Below are positions 1-8,009 of a DNA stretch of 54,163 nucleotides, one piece after another. Made by a program: the position numbers and the translations under genes. Within the stretch, counting starts at the first letter, position 1; every line of letters begins with the position of its first letter. The stretch lies in assembly GCF_024127895.1 (NCBI RefSeq), contig NZ_JAMYBK010000029.1, positions 1 to 54,163 of the forward strand, given 5' to 3'. The stretch is from Pseudomonas guariconensis (lineage in GTDB: Bacteria > Pseudomonadota > Gammaproteobacteria > Pseudomonadales > Pseudomonadaceae). Under the pieces are notes generated by a model. That model worked only from the letters and a program-made list of their open reading frames with translations. It was not told where the DNA came from and ran no database searches.

Positions 1-50
1 AAGTTTTTCGTTTCACTTCAACCACTTGACTCGCTGCGATCGCTCGTAGC

Positions 51-87
51 GGGAGGCGAATCATACAGCGTTACCGCCTGCTGTCAA
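51..87 (-). promoter_or_regulatory. rrn-type promoter, proximal copy (transcription leftwards)
   Basis: On the minus strand a perfect -35 TTGACA (82-87) is followed by a 16-nt spacer, a -10 TATGAT (60-65) and a GC-rich discriminator TCGCCTCCCGC. A GC-rich discriminator after a near-consensus promoter is typical of stringently controlled stable-RNA promoters. The downstream leader resembles Pseudomonas rrn leaders as I remember them, so a 16S rRNA gene is expected beyond the left edge. That gene is not visible here; a tRNA operon is the alternative. Confidence 0.6.
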
Positions 88-194
88 CTGCCTTTTGCAC
101 CGCTGCCGATCTAGGGACCGAAGCCCTTCCGATACTACCTGAAGCGTTCAACTCGTTGAATATCAAGGAGTTTTTCGTTTCGACTACGTCGGAA

Positions 195-231
195 GTGGGG
201 CGCATTATAAGGGGATTCAAAACCCCGTCAA
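195..231 (-). promoter_or_regulatory. rrn-type promoter, distal copy (transcription leftwards)
   Basis: On the minus strand TTGACG (226-231), a 16-nt spacer, a perfect TATAAT (204-209) and the discriminator GCGCCCCAC form a second near-consensus promoter about 145 bp upstream of the one at 51-87. The 13-mer AGTTTTTCGTTTC occurs downstream of this promoter at 169-181 and again near the left edge at 2-14, so promoter plus leader look duplicated in tandem. The rest of 1-392 holds no gene, only the short gap up to the exporter start. Confidence 0.6.
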
Positions 232-392
232 CCGTTACTTTCATAAATCCTTAATAAACTTCAACAATGTGCCCGAGCGCATCACCAGCAAGCCCGCTTC
301 CACAAGCACCGGGCCGCTGTCCCCACTTGCGAGCTGCCCCACCTATTGCGCACTATAGTGCTCACCCGATCCAAGGACAGCCCCCCCCTGAA

Positions 393-1280
393 ATGAACAC
401 CCACCCCCGCAGCCTGGCCGCTACCCTCTTCCCCATCGGCCTGCTGCTGATCGCCATGGCCTCGATCCAGTCCGGCGCCTCCCTGGCCAAGAGCATGTTC
501 CCCATCGTCGGCGCCCAGGGCACCACCACCCTGCGCCTGGTGTTCGCCAGCATCATCATGTTGCTCCTGCTGCGACCATGGCGGGTACGCATGACCGCCA
601 ACACCCTGCGCAGCGTGATCATCTATGGCATGGCGCTGGGCGGCATGAACTTCCTCTTCTATATGTCCTTGCGCACGGTCCCGCTGGGCATCGCTGTCGC
701 CCTGGAGTTCACCGGCCCCTTGGCCGTCGCGATCCTCGCCTCGCGCCGGGCCCTGGATTTTCTCTGGATCGCCCTGGCCGTCGCCGGGCTGTTGCTGCTG
801 ATTCCGGTGGGCCAGACCGGCAGTGCCATCGACCTGCTCGGCGCCGGCTATGCCCTGGGTGCCGGGGTGTGCTGGGCACTCTACATCCTCTTTGGCCAAC
901 GAGCAGGCGCGGAGCACGGTATACAGAGCGCTGCCCTCGGCGTGGTGATCGCGGCGCTGTTCGTCGCCCCCATCGGGGTCGTCCATGCTGGCAGCGCGTT
1001 GCTCACTCCAGCTTTGATCCCGGTCGCCCTGGGTGTCGCCATCCTGTCGACGGCACTGCCCTACAGCCTGGAGATGGTGGCGCTGACGCGCATGCCGGCA
1101 CGAACCTTCGGTACCTTGATGAGCATCGAGCCAGCATTCGGCGCCCTGTCGGGCCTACTGTTCCTGGGCGAGGTCCTGAGCCTGACGCAATGGCTGGCGA
1201 TTCTCGCCATCATCAGCGCGTCGGTAGGTGCCACTCTGTCGATGCGACGGGAGAGCCCGCCTCCGGTAGCGGCCGATTGA
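393..1280 (+). CDS. rhtA: RhtA-type threonine/homoserine exporter (EamA/DMT family)
   Basis: Predicted inner-membrane exporter of 295 residues. The sequence follows E. coli RhtA closely: an N-terminal MASIQSGASLAKSMFP stretch, then VPLGIAVALEFTGPLAVA, GQRAGAEHG, STALPYSLEMVALTR and TFGTLMSIEP. Two EamA repeats give about ten hydrophobic segments. RhtA in E. coli exports threonine and homoserine; the substrate here is inferred. I chose the ATG at 393 because it has an AAGGA-type ribosome site about 13 nt upstream and gives the family length; the frame stays open to an ATG at 267, but that extension is not hydrophobic and looks spurious. The gene stands alone and is divergent from the rrn-type promoters. 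Confidence 0.85.
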   Translation: MNTHPRSLAATLFPIGLLLIAMASIQSGASLAKSMFPIVGAQGTTTLRLVFASIIMLLLLRPWRVRMTANTLRSVIIYGMALGGMNFLFYMSLRTVPLGIAVALEFTGPLAVAILASRRALDFLWIALAVAGLLLLIPVGQTGSAIDLLGAGYALGAGVCWALYILFGQRAGAEHGIQSAALGVVIAALFVAPIGVVHAGSALLTPALIPVALGVAILSTALPYSLEMVALTRMPARTFGTLMSIEPAFGALSGLLFLGEVLSLTQWLAILAIISASVGATLSMRRESPPPVAAD

Positions 1281-1282
1281 TA

Positions 1283-1297
1283 TGAGAAATATTTTCA
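1283..1297. promoter_or_regulatory. AT-rich dyad resembling a Fur box
   Basis: TGAGAAATATTTTCA matches the 7-1-7 Fur consensus TGATAATNATTATCA at 11 of 14 defined positions. It lies immediately after the exporter stop and about 175 bp before the lipoprotein gene. A chance match or part of a terminator is possible; no iron-related gene is adjacent. Confidence 0.25.
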
Positions 1298-1471
1298 TTT
1301 GAACCGCTATAAACCATTGTCCCCACTCGCCGGGCTGATTAAGCTGTCACACGACCATAATCTTTACGCTATCTACTGTGCCGAACACGGATGCAAGGAA
1401 AGTTTCAGGAAGAAACGAAGCGACGACATCGGGGTCAGGCATGCTGGTCGGCTCCGTATTTAAGGACAGGA

Positions 1472-1753
1472 ATGAAACGTATTTTGCTCATCCTGGCCAT
1501 CTTGGCCATTGCTGGATGCGCCGCCACCGCCAAGACCGAGGTGAAGCGGGGGAAAAAAGGCCTGCACATCAACTGCTCGGGGCTCTCCTCCTCGTGGGAG
1601 AAGTGCTACAGCAAGGCAGCCAGCGCTTGTGGCAACCGCGGCTACAAGGTCGTCGCCCGCTCCGGCGATGCGGACGAGGAGCCCGGGGACTACCTGTTCG
1701 GTATCAATCCCGCAGGCTATACCAGCCGCAGCATGATCGTCCTCTGCAAGTGA
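1472..1753 (+). CDS. small conserved lipoprotein, function unknown
   Basis: A 93-residue protein with a lipoprotein signal: MKRILLILAILAIAGC, lipobox AIAGC, lipidated Cys at residue 16. The mature part carries further cysteines (in HINCSG, EKCY, SACGN and at the C-terminus VLCK), which could form two disulfides in the periplasm. The ATG at 1472 has AAGGACAGG just upstream; a longer in-frame start at 1391 would place the signal sequence internally and is rejected. It converges with the peptidase gene 35 bp downstream. I do not recognise a named domain. Confidence 0.7.
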   Translation: MKRILLILAILAIAGCAATAKTEVKRGKKGLHINCSGLSSSWEKCYSKAASACGNRGYKVVARSGDADEEPGDYLFGINPAGYTSRSMIVLCK

Positions 1754-1788
1754 CCCCGTAAAGTCGGTCGCTGCCCTCCCCGCCAGGC

Positions 1789-3597
1789 TCAAACCGGCGC
1801 GGTGCGCGTCTCCAGCCAGGCCAGGGCCTCGCCCTTGAGCAATGGCGCCAACCGTTCCCGCACCATGGCGTGATAGCCATTGAGCCACTGGATGTCCTGT
1901 GCCCCGAGCAACTCGGGCAGCAGGCAGCGGGTATCGATCGGACACAGCGTCAAGGTCTCGAAGGCCAGAAAGTCGCCGAACGCACTCTTGCCAGCCTCGC
2001 GGTTGACCACCAGGTTCTCGATGCGCACGCCCCAGGCGCCCGGGCGATAGGTACCAGGCTCGATCGAGCTGATCATGCCCGGCTGCATGGCGGTCTGTGG
2101 CAAGGTCGCCGCCTGGTAGGCGATGACCTGCGGCCCTTCGTGGACATTCATGAAATAACCCACGCCATGCCCGGTGCCATGCCCATAGTCGACCTGGTCG
2201 GCCCATATCGGCGCCCGGGCGATGGCATCGAGCAACGGCGAGGCAATACCGCGAGGGAATGTGGCCCGCGACAGCGCGATCATGCCCTTGAGCACCCGCG
2301 TGCAATCCTCGCGCTGTTCGCGGCTGGGATTGCCGATCGGCACCATCCGGGTGATGTCGGTGGTACCGCCCAGGTACTGACCACCAGAATCGATCAGCAG
2401 CAGTCCATCACCCTCGATCACCGCATGCGACTGCTCGGTGGCCCGGTAATGCGGCATGGCGCCATTGGCGTTGAAGGCCGCGATGGTGGAGAAACTCAGT
2501 GACACGAACCCCAGACGGCGGGCACGCGCCGCGCTCAGGCGTTCATCGACGGTCAGCTCGGTAATGACTTCCTTGCCCAGGTTCGCCTCGAACCAGGCAA
2601 AGAACTCGCACAGCGCGGCGCCGTCCTGCTCCATGACCTGGCGAACATGCACCAGCTCCTCCTCGCCCTTGCGCGACTTGCTCAAGGTGGTTGGGTTGAG
2701 CCCTTCGAGCAGTTGCACCTGCTCGTCGAGGTTGTCCAGCAGCCCACAAGTCACCCGTGCCGGATCCACCAGCAGGCGGCTGCCCGGTGTCAGTGCCGCC
2801 AGGGCCGGCCCAGCCTCGGCGTAATCACGCACCTCGATGCCATCGACTTGCAATACCTGGCGCAGATGATCGTCGATCTTGTCCAGGCCGACGAACAGGG
2901 TCGCTTGCGTCTGGCCGACCAAGGCAAAGGAAACGAACACTGGGTTATAGGACACATCGCTGCCACGCAGGTTGAACAACCAGGCGATGTCGTCGAGGGT
3001 GGCGATGAAGTGCCAGTCGGCCCCCTGCGCCTGCAATGCCTGGCGTAATCCGGCCAGTTTCTGCGCACGGTTGACGGTCGCATGGGGTGGCAGGTGCTGG
3101 TAGACGGGGTTGCCGGGCAGGGCCGGCCGCTCGTCCCATACCTGCCCCAGCAGATCCAGGTGAGTCAGCAAGCGCACCTGCCTGGCCTCCAGGCGCTCGC
3201 GCAGTTGGCGTGCCGAAGCCAGCGCCATGGCCGCGCCATCCACCGCCACGACGCCGTGGTGTTCGACATGCTCGCCGAGCCATTCCAGCGCGCCTGGCTG
3301 GCCAGGCAGCAGTTTCATCAGTTCGATGCCACTGCCCTCCAGTTCCTTCTGCGCCTGCTCCCAGTAACGGCTGTCGACCCACAGTCCAGCGAAGCGCGCC
3401 ATCACCACCAGGGTGCCCACCGAGCCATGGAAGCCGGACAGCCATTGCCGCCCCTGCCAGTGGCCAGGCAAGTATTCGGACAGGTGCGGGTCGGCCGAGG
3501 GCACCAGCAGGGCATCCACCCCTTCCCTGGCCATCACCTCACGCACGCGCGCCAGGCGGGCCGGAACGCTTTCCTGAATCGGGGACTGACTATTCAT
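1789..3597 (-). CDS. Xaa-Pro aminopeptidase, M24B family
   Basis: A 602-residue metallopeptidase expected to remove N-terminal residues preceding proline. Two creatinase-like N-terminal domains (about 10-320) precede a pita-bread catalytic domain (about 330-545). Metal ligands are visible: Asp403 (LLIDSGG), Asp414 (GGTTDITRM), His477 in HGTGHGVG, and the glutamates of SSIEPG and VRIENLV. A C-terminal extension (ALTLCPIDTRCL onward) matches the long, eukaryotic XPNPEP1-like form rather than the roughly 440-residue E. coli PepP. The start at 3597 has GCAGGAGT upstream. It lies in a minus-strand cluster with an EamA transporter, an ornithine-cyclodeaminase-family enzyme and ProX, consistent with use of proline-containing peptides. 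No signal peptide is seen, so it is probably cytoplasmic. Confidence 0.88.
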   Translation of the reverse strand: MNSQSPIQESVPARLARVREVMAREGVDALLVPSADPHLSEYLPGHWQGRQWLSGFHGSVGTLVVMARFAGLWVDSRYWEQAQKELEGSGIELMKLLPGQPGALEWLGEHVEHHGVVAVDGAAMALASARQLRERLEARQVRLLTHLDLLGQVWDERPALPGNPVYQHLPPHATVNRAQKLAGLRQALQAQGADWHFIATLDDIAWLFNLRGSDVSYNPVFVSFALVGQTQATLFVGLDKIDDHLRQVLQVDGIEVRDYAEAGPALAALTPGSRLLVDPARVTCGLLDNLDEQVQLLEGLNPTTLSKSRKGEEELVHVRQVMEQDGAALCEFFAWFEANLGKEVITELTVDERLSAARARRLGFVSLSFSTIAAFNANGAMPHYRATEQSHAVIEGDGLLLIDSGGQYLGGTTDITRMVPIGNPSREQREDCTRVLKGMIALSRATFPRGIASPLLDAIARAPIWADQVDYGHGTGHGVGYFMNVHEGPQVIAYQAATLPQTAMQPGMISSIEPGTYRPGAWGVRIENLVVNREAGKSAFGDFLAFETLTLCPIDTRCLLPELLGAQDIQWLNGYHAMVRERLAPLLKGEALAWLETRTAPV

Positions 3598-3667
3598 GCG
3601 CACTCCTGCGGACACATCATCGTTGACCATTCCAGACCGTCGATAATGGAGTAGCGCGCATGCCCTG

Positions 3668-4564
3668 TCACCCCACCCCCTTCTGCCGCCGGACCGAAAA
3701 CATCCCGCCCAGGACGACCAGCCCCGCGCCCACGACGAGGAACACATCGAGCAGTTCCCCGAACCAGACGACACCGATCAACGAAGCGAACACCAGCAAC
3801 GAATAGTTGAACGGCTGCAAGGTCACCGCAGGCGCGAACTTCAGCGCCTGCAGCAGCAACAGTTGTGCTACCACCCCCGTCATCGAGAGCACCAGCATCA
3901 GGCCGAGCTGCACCGGGGAAGGCGCAACCCATTGGGGAAGGCCGATAGCGGTCGACGCGACGGCGCCCCAGAACCCCATGTACAGCATGTTCGTGGCGAA
4001 GGAGTCGGCCGTGCTGATCTTGCGCGTCAAGATGTTGAACGACGCGAACATCAAGGCCGCCAGCAGGGGGATCAACGAGGCCAGGCTGAACACCCCAATG
4101 CCAGGCTTGAGGATGATCAAGGTTCCGCCAAAGCCGACGATCGCCGCCAGGCACTGGCGCAGATTGACATGCTCACGCAGCACGACGGCGGCCAAGGCCA
4201 TCGTCAGCAAGGGGAAGATGGCGTAGATCGCATGGGTTTCGGCGAGCCCCAGGTACCGCAACGCCAGGCCGAACACGGCGATCTCGAAGACGCCGAGCAA
4301 TGAGCGCGCCATCTGCAGCCAGGGATGGGCGCTCCTGAGCGCATTGCCCACCCCGCCCTTCATCGACACGAAGCACACCGCGAACAACAGGAAGCACCAG
4401 TAACGCACCATGACCATCTGTGCGATCGGCAGGTCCTTGACCAGTATCTTGGTGATCCCGTCCTGGGCTGCGAACACGAACATCGAGAGCAGACACAGGC
4501 CGATACCGATCCGTGTGCCCCTCGCCTGGTCAACCGCACTCAGGCGTTGCGCCGCTGTATTCAT
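3668..4564 (-). CDS. EamA/DMT-family transporter
   Basis: A 298-residue predicted inner-membrane protein with about ten hydrophobic segments in two EamA repeats (roughly 15-145 and 155-290). The start at 4564 lies 19 bp after the upstream cyclodeaminase-family gene, so the two are probably co-transcribed; an in-frame start at 4642 would overlap that gene extensively. Members of this family move amino acids and other metabolites, but substrate cannot be read from the sequence. The neighbours suggest an amino-acid or proline-related compound. Confidence 0.8.
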   Translation of the reverse strand: MNTAAQRLSAVDQARGTRIGIGLCLLSMFVFAAQDGITKILVKDLPIAQMVMVRYWCFLLFAVCFVSMKGGVGNALRSAHPWLQMARSLLGVFEIAVFGLALRYLGLAETHAIYAIFPLLTMALAAVVLREHVNLRQCLAAIVGFGGTLIILKPGIGVFSLASLIPLLAALMFASFNILTRKISTADSFATNMLYMGFWGAVASTAIGLPQWVAPSPVQLGLMLVLSMTGVVAQLLLLQALKFAPAVTLQPFNYSLLVFASLIGVVWFGELLDVFLVVGAGLVVLGGMFSVRRQKGVG

Positions 4565-4583
4565 CTTGCGCGACGCCCTGGTC

Positions 4584-5513
4584 TCAGCCCTTGAGGAGAC
4601 GTAGCACATGCTGGCATACAGCCAGATCCAGGTGCGCACCACCGGCGTTCTTGTACAGCGTGATGTCGTCGGCCCTGCGCAAGATCGAAGGCGCCTGGCA
4701 GAGTTCGAACAGATCGGCCTCGATGCTGGCTTCGCTGATCAGGCCCGCTTGCAGCGGTACCTGCAGGTCGCCGGCCTCGAGCGCACTGTTACGGTCGTCC
4801 ACGAACAGGCGTGCGGCCGCCACCGCAGCGCTGTCGGCCTCCCGCATGTCCGGGCGGAAGCCACCCACCAGGTCGATATGGCTCCCAGGACGCACATGCA
4901 GCCCCTTGACCAAGGGCTGCGCAGCGCTGGTGGCGCAGACGATGATGTCGGCGCGGCCAACGGCCTCGTCCAGTTGCGTGACGAGGCTGGCCTCGATGCC
5001 TCGATCCTGCAGTTGCGCGACGCTCTGCTGGAGTTTCGAGGCGGTGCGGTTCCATAGCAGCACCTGGCGGATACCGGGACGGATATGCAAGTAGGCCTCG
5101 ACCAGCGCTCGGGCGATCGGCCCAGCCCCCAGCACCAACAGCACGGCGCTGTCCGGCCGGCTCAGGCGCTCGGCCGCCAGCGCCGAGTCTGCGGCCGTCT
5201 TCCAGGCAGTGATGGCCGGGCCATCGAAGATGGCGCTGATGGCCTTGGTACGCTCATCGACCACCACGAAGGCCGCCTGCTCCGAGGGCAAGGGTGGCCT
5301 CGCGTCGAGGTTGGCAGGAAAGATCGAGGCGATCTTCACCCCCGCGCCCTGCCCCGGCAGCACCACTCCCCGGCTGAACAGCCCATACTCGCTGTCGCCG
5401 AGGAAATAGGCGCCGCTGACCGGACGTGGCCCCAGGTGCACCCGGCGAAGCGCATCGAGCACGCCTCCCCAGCCCAGCACGGCGTTTATCTGTTCGGCGC
5501 CAATGATCTGCAT
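4584..5513 (-). CDS. ornithine cyclodeaminase / mu-crystallin family enzyme
   Basis: A 309-residue NAD(P)-dependent enzyme. The family signature is clear: an N-terminal substrate domain (GLFSRGVVLPGQGAG, then a Lys-bearing GVKIAS segment), a Rossmann motif LVLGAGPIARALVEAYL near residues 120-137, and ADIIVCATSAAQPLV. Known activities in the family include ornithine to proline (ornithine cyclodeaminase), reduction of delta1-pyrroline-2-carboxylate to proline and alanine dehydrogenation; which applies here cannot be decided. It sits between the ProX gene and the EamA gene with short gaps, suggesting an operon. The ATG at 5513 begins MQIIGAEQI, which fits family N-termini; the ribosome site is weak. 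Confidence 0.8.
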   Translation of the reverse strand: MQIIGAEQINAVLGWGGVLDALRRVHLGPRPVSGAYFLGDSEYGLFSRGVVLPGQGAGVKIASIFPANLDARPPLPSEQAAFVVVDERTKAISAIFDGPAITAWKTAADSALAAERLSRPDSAVLLVLGAGPIARALVEAYLHIRPGIRQVLLWNRTASKLQQSVAQLQDRGIEASLVTQLDEAVGRADIIVCATSAAQPLVKGLHVRPGSHIDLVGGFRPDMREADSAAVAAARLFVDDRNSALEAGDLQVPLQAGLISEASIEADLFELCQAPSILRRADDITLYKNAGGAHLDLAVCQHVLRLLKG

Positions 5514-5562
5514 GTGAGGGATTTCCCTGTATTGCTGGTAGATGAACGATGCCCCGGCAGGC

Positions 5563-6591
5563 TCAGTTGCGGGCCTGGGTGGCCGCGGCCCTTGCAGCCT
5601 GCAGCCATTGGTCGAACTGCTGGCGGTGAGCGGCGATCCACGCCTTGGCGTGGCGCTGGATGTCGGCGGGGCTCTTCTCACCCTGCTGCATCTTCAGGTT
5701 CTGCGCGCTCTCGTCGGCGGCGCTGATCTGCATCAGCGAGAGGAACTTCAGCGCCGCCGGGTTCTTGTCGGCGAAGTCCCGGTTCAGCACGGCTTCGACC
5801 TTGTCCACGGCAAAGCCCAGATTCTTGCCTTGGTAGGTAGTGTCGACCGCGTTGTCGCCACCCGGCAGGTCGGTCCTGGGCACCTCCAGCCAGACCACGT
5901 CGCGGCCTTCGACCAGCACACCGGCGACCCACTGAGGTACCCAGGTGTAATAGAGCACCGGCTTGCCCTCCTTGAAGCGCGTGATGGTGTCGGCCATCAG
6001 TGCGAAGTACGAGCCTTGGTTGACGTGCACGGTCTTCTCCAGGTCGTAGGCCTTCATGTGGTGGGCGATCACCAGCTCGCAACCCCAGCCCGGGTTGCAA
6101 CCGGTCAGGTCGGCCTTGCCATCGCCGTCGGTGTCGAACAGCTTGGCGATCTCTGGCTTCTTCAGGTCGGTGATGTACTTGATGCCGTGCGCATCGGCGG
6201 TCTTCTTGTCGATCAGGTAGCCCTGCAACACACCCGGCAGGATGTCACCGGCCTTGACCATCTTCTGGTCGCCCCCGGCCTTCTCGTAGAAGCTTTCGTG
6301 CAGCTTGTCCCATAGGTTCACGGAGAAGTCGGCATCGCCGTAGCCGACCGCCAGCACCATGGTGGCGTATTCGGTTTCCTTGGGTTTCTGCACCTTGTAG
6401 CCCAGCTCGCGCAGGCCCTGCATGGCGATCTCGCCGCGAAAGCGCTCCTCTTCGACCGAGGGGAAGGCCGGCGTGATCTTCACCCCCTCCCCCGGCTTGT
6501 CCGCCGAAGCGCTGGCAGACAGGGAAGCCACGGTGAACAGCGCGGCTGACGCATAGCGAACGAAATGGCGGGTGAACCTGGACTCGTGCAT
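5563..6591 (-). CDS. proX: glycine betaine/proline ABC transporter substrate-binding protein
   Basis: A 342-residue periplasmic binding protein close to E. coli ProX: KLFDTDGDGKADLTGCNPG, MADTITRFKEGKPVLYYTW and a C-terminal HAKAWIAAHRQQFDQWL are family landmarks. The tryptophan-rich segments that build the quaternary-ammonium cage are present. The signal peptide spans about residues 1-30 with a cleavage site after SASASA. The start at 6591 has an AAAAGG site. ATPase (ProV) and permease (ProW) genes are absent nearby, so this orphan binding protein must use a transporter encoded elsewhere. It is the first gene of the cluster with the cyclodeaminase-family enzyme, EamA transporter and aminopeptidase, divergent from the DUF3182 gene. 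Confidence 0.88.
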   Translation of the reverse strand: MHESRFTRHFVRYASAALFTVASLSASASADKPGEGVKITPAFPSVEEERFRGEIAMQGLRELGYKVQKPKETEYATMVLAVGYGDADFSVNLWDKLHESFYEKAGGDQKMVKAGDILPGVLQGYLIDKKTADAHGIKYITDLKKPEIAKLFDTDGDGKADLTGCNPGWGCELVIAHHMKAYDLEKTVHVNQGSYFALMADTITRFKEGKPVLYYTWVPQWVAGVLVEGRDVVWLEVPRTDLPGGDNAVDTTYQGKNLGFAVDKVEAVLNRDFADKNPAALKFLSLMQISAADESAQNLKMQQGEKSPADIQRHAKAWIAAHRQQFDQWLQAARAAATQARN

Positions 6592-6896
6592 CTTCGCGTA
6601 CCTTTTCTTGTTATTGAGTGTGCGACGCAATGGACGGTAAGCCTCGGACAGCCTTGTGCCGCCCGGCGCGGGTTGCAAAGGGCGTCATCATCGGAGGGCT
6701 TGGCGCACTGTAGCCCCCTCTACAGCGCGGAAATAGGATGGGAGCGTCAATTTATGGTATCCCGGTGCACCAGGTTCACAGCCTCGAGCCCGGCAGGGCG
6801 CAGGCTCCGAACGCCGGCAACCACCGATCAATTGCGCTGAACTTCGCCGCCCGGGCGGCTTCACACCCCATACACCCACAGCGCAAAGGCACGCCC
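6592..6896. other. divergent intergenic region proX / DUF3182 gene
   Basis: This 305-bp stretch separates two divergent operons and must carry both promoters. I see no clear RNA gene, repeat or strong dyad. An open frame from 6738 joins the DUF3182 frame but has no ribosome site. Confidence 0.5.
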
Positions 6897-8009
6897 ATGC
6901 CCCACTCCCGCGAGCCGAAAACCGCCGTCGTACTGCTCGATACCCGCGAGCACAGCCCGGACCATGAACATGCGGTCCACCTCAAGCTCGCCGACTGCCT
7001 GGCCCAACTGCTGGGTATCGACCGTGCAGAACCCACCAGGCCACCTACCGCCGCCGACCGCTACTACTACCTGCCGACCGACACCCTGGTCGACCCGCAG
7101 CGCTATCGTCGCCTGGGCATCCTCGATGAACAGGACCTGTTCGGCGGCCTGGTGGCGCACCCCTACATGGCGACCAAGGCGATTTCCCATCCCTTGCTCG
7201 CCGGCGCCAGCTTCCCTGTGGGTTGGACCGATGCCTTCGCCCACCAGGCAGGCGATGCCCTGCTGCGCGGCTATACCGTGTTCAGTCGGGTCGATGCGCG
7301 CCGCGCGGCGCAAGCGCTGCTGCGCGAGGGCCCCGTACGGGTCAAGCCGGTACTGGCCTGCGCCGGGCGCGGCCAGCAGGTCGTCGCCCATATCGACGAA
7401 CTGGAGCCGGCGCTCGCGCAGCTCGACGACCAAGCCTTGGCCACCTGTGGCCTGGTGCTGGAGGAGCACCTCGACGACGTGCAGACCTTCAGCGTTGGCC
7501 AGGTCCACGTCGCGGGCCTGGTCTGCAGCTACTACGGCACCCAACAGCTGACCCACGACCACCAGGGTACCGAGGTCTATGGCGGCTCTGACCTGCTGGT
7601 GGTGCGCGGGGGCTACGAGGCGCTGTTGCAGTTGCCCCTGGAAGACCACCTGCGCCTGGCGATCACCCAGGCCATGACCTATGAACGCGCGGCGCAGCAG
7701 CACTTTCCCGGCTTCATCGCCTCGCGTCGCAACTATGACATCGCCCGCGGCCTGGATGCGCACCAGCACCTGCGCAGCGGCGTGCTGGAGCAATCCTGGC
7801 GCCTGGGTGGCGCCAGCAGTGCCGAAGTCCTGGCCCTGCAAGCCTTCGCCGACGACCCGGCGCTGCAGCGGGTACGCGCCTCGAGCCATGAAGTGTTCGG
7901 CCCCGTCGAGCTGCCCGCCGATGCCACACTCTTCTATCAGGGACACGACAGTGAACTTGGACAACTCAGCAAATTTGCGCGGATTCGCCACCATGACCAT
8001 CGAGAGTGA
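6897..8009 (+). CDS. DUF3182 family protein, ATP-grasp-like
   Basis: A 370-residue cytoplasmic protein of the DUF3182 family. Several segments look like an ATP-grasp fold: VRVKPVLACAGRGQQVV (about 143-159) as a nucleotide-binding lysine strand, LVLEEHLDD as the acidic strand, and RRNYDIARGLD near residues 276-286 as a metal-binding Asn/Asp segment. ATP-grasp enzymes ligate carboxylates to amines or thiols through acyl-phosphates; no substrate is known to me. The ATG at 6897 has CAAAGG seven bases upstream. The gene overlaps the following alpha/beta hydrolase gene, so translation is probably coupled and the two products may act on one metabolite. Assignment to the family is fairly secure; the biochemical role is inference. 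Confidence 0.7.
   Translation: MPHSREPKTAVVLLDTREHSPDHEHAVHLKLADCLAQLLGIDRAEPTRPPTAADRYYYLPTDTLVDPQRYRRLGILDEQDLFGGLVAHPYMATKAISHPLLAGASFPVGWTDAFAHQAGDALLRGYTVFSRVDARRAAQALLREGPVRVKPVLACAGRGQQVVAHIDELEPALAQLDDQALATCGLVLEEHLDDVQTFSVGQVHVAGLVCSYYGTQQLTHDHQGTEVYGGSDLLVVRGGYEALLQLPLEDHLRLAITQAMTYERAAQQHFPGFIASRRNYDIARGLDAHQHLRSGVLEQSWRLGGASSAEVLALQAFADDPALQRVRASSHEVFGPVELPADATLFYQGHDSELGQLSKFARIRHHDHRE

Noticed and set aside
267..392. N-terminal extension of the RhtA exporter frame to an ATG at 267
   Set aside because: The extension is Pro/Ser-rich, lacks a ribosome site and is absent from RhtA homologues; the ATG at 393 has a site and gives family length.
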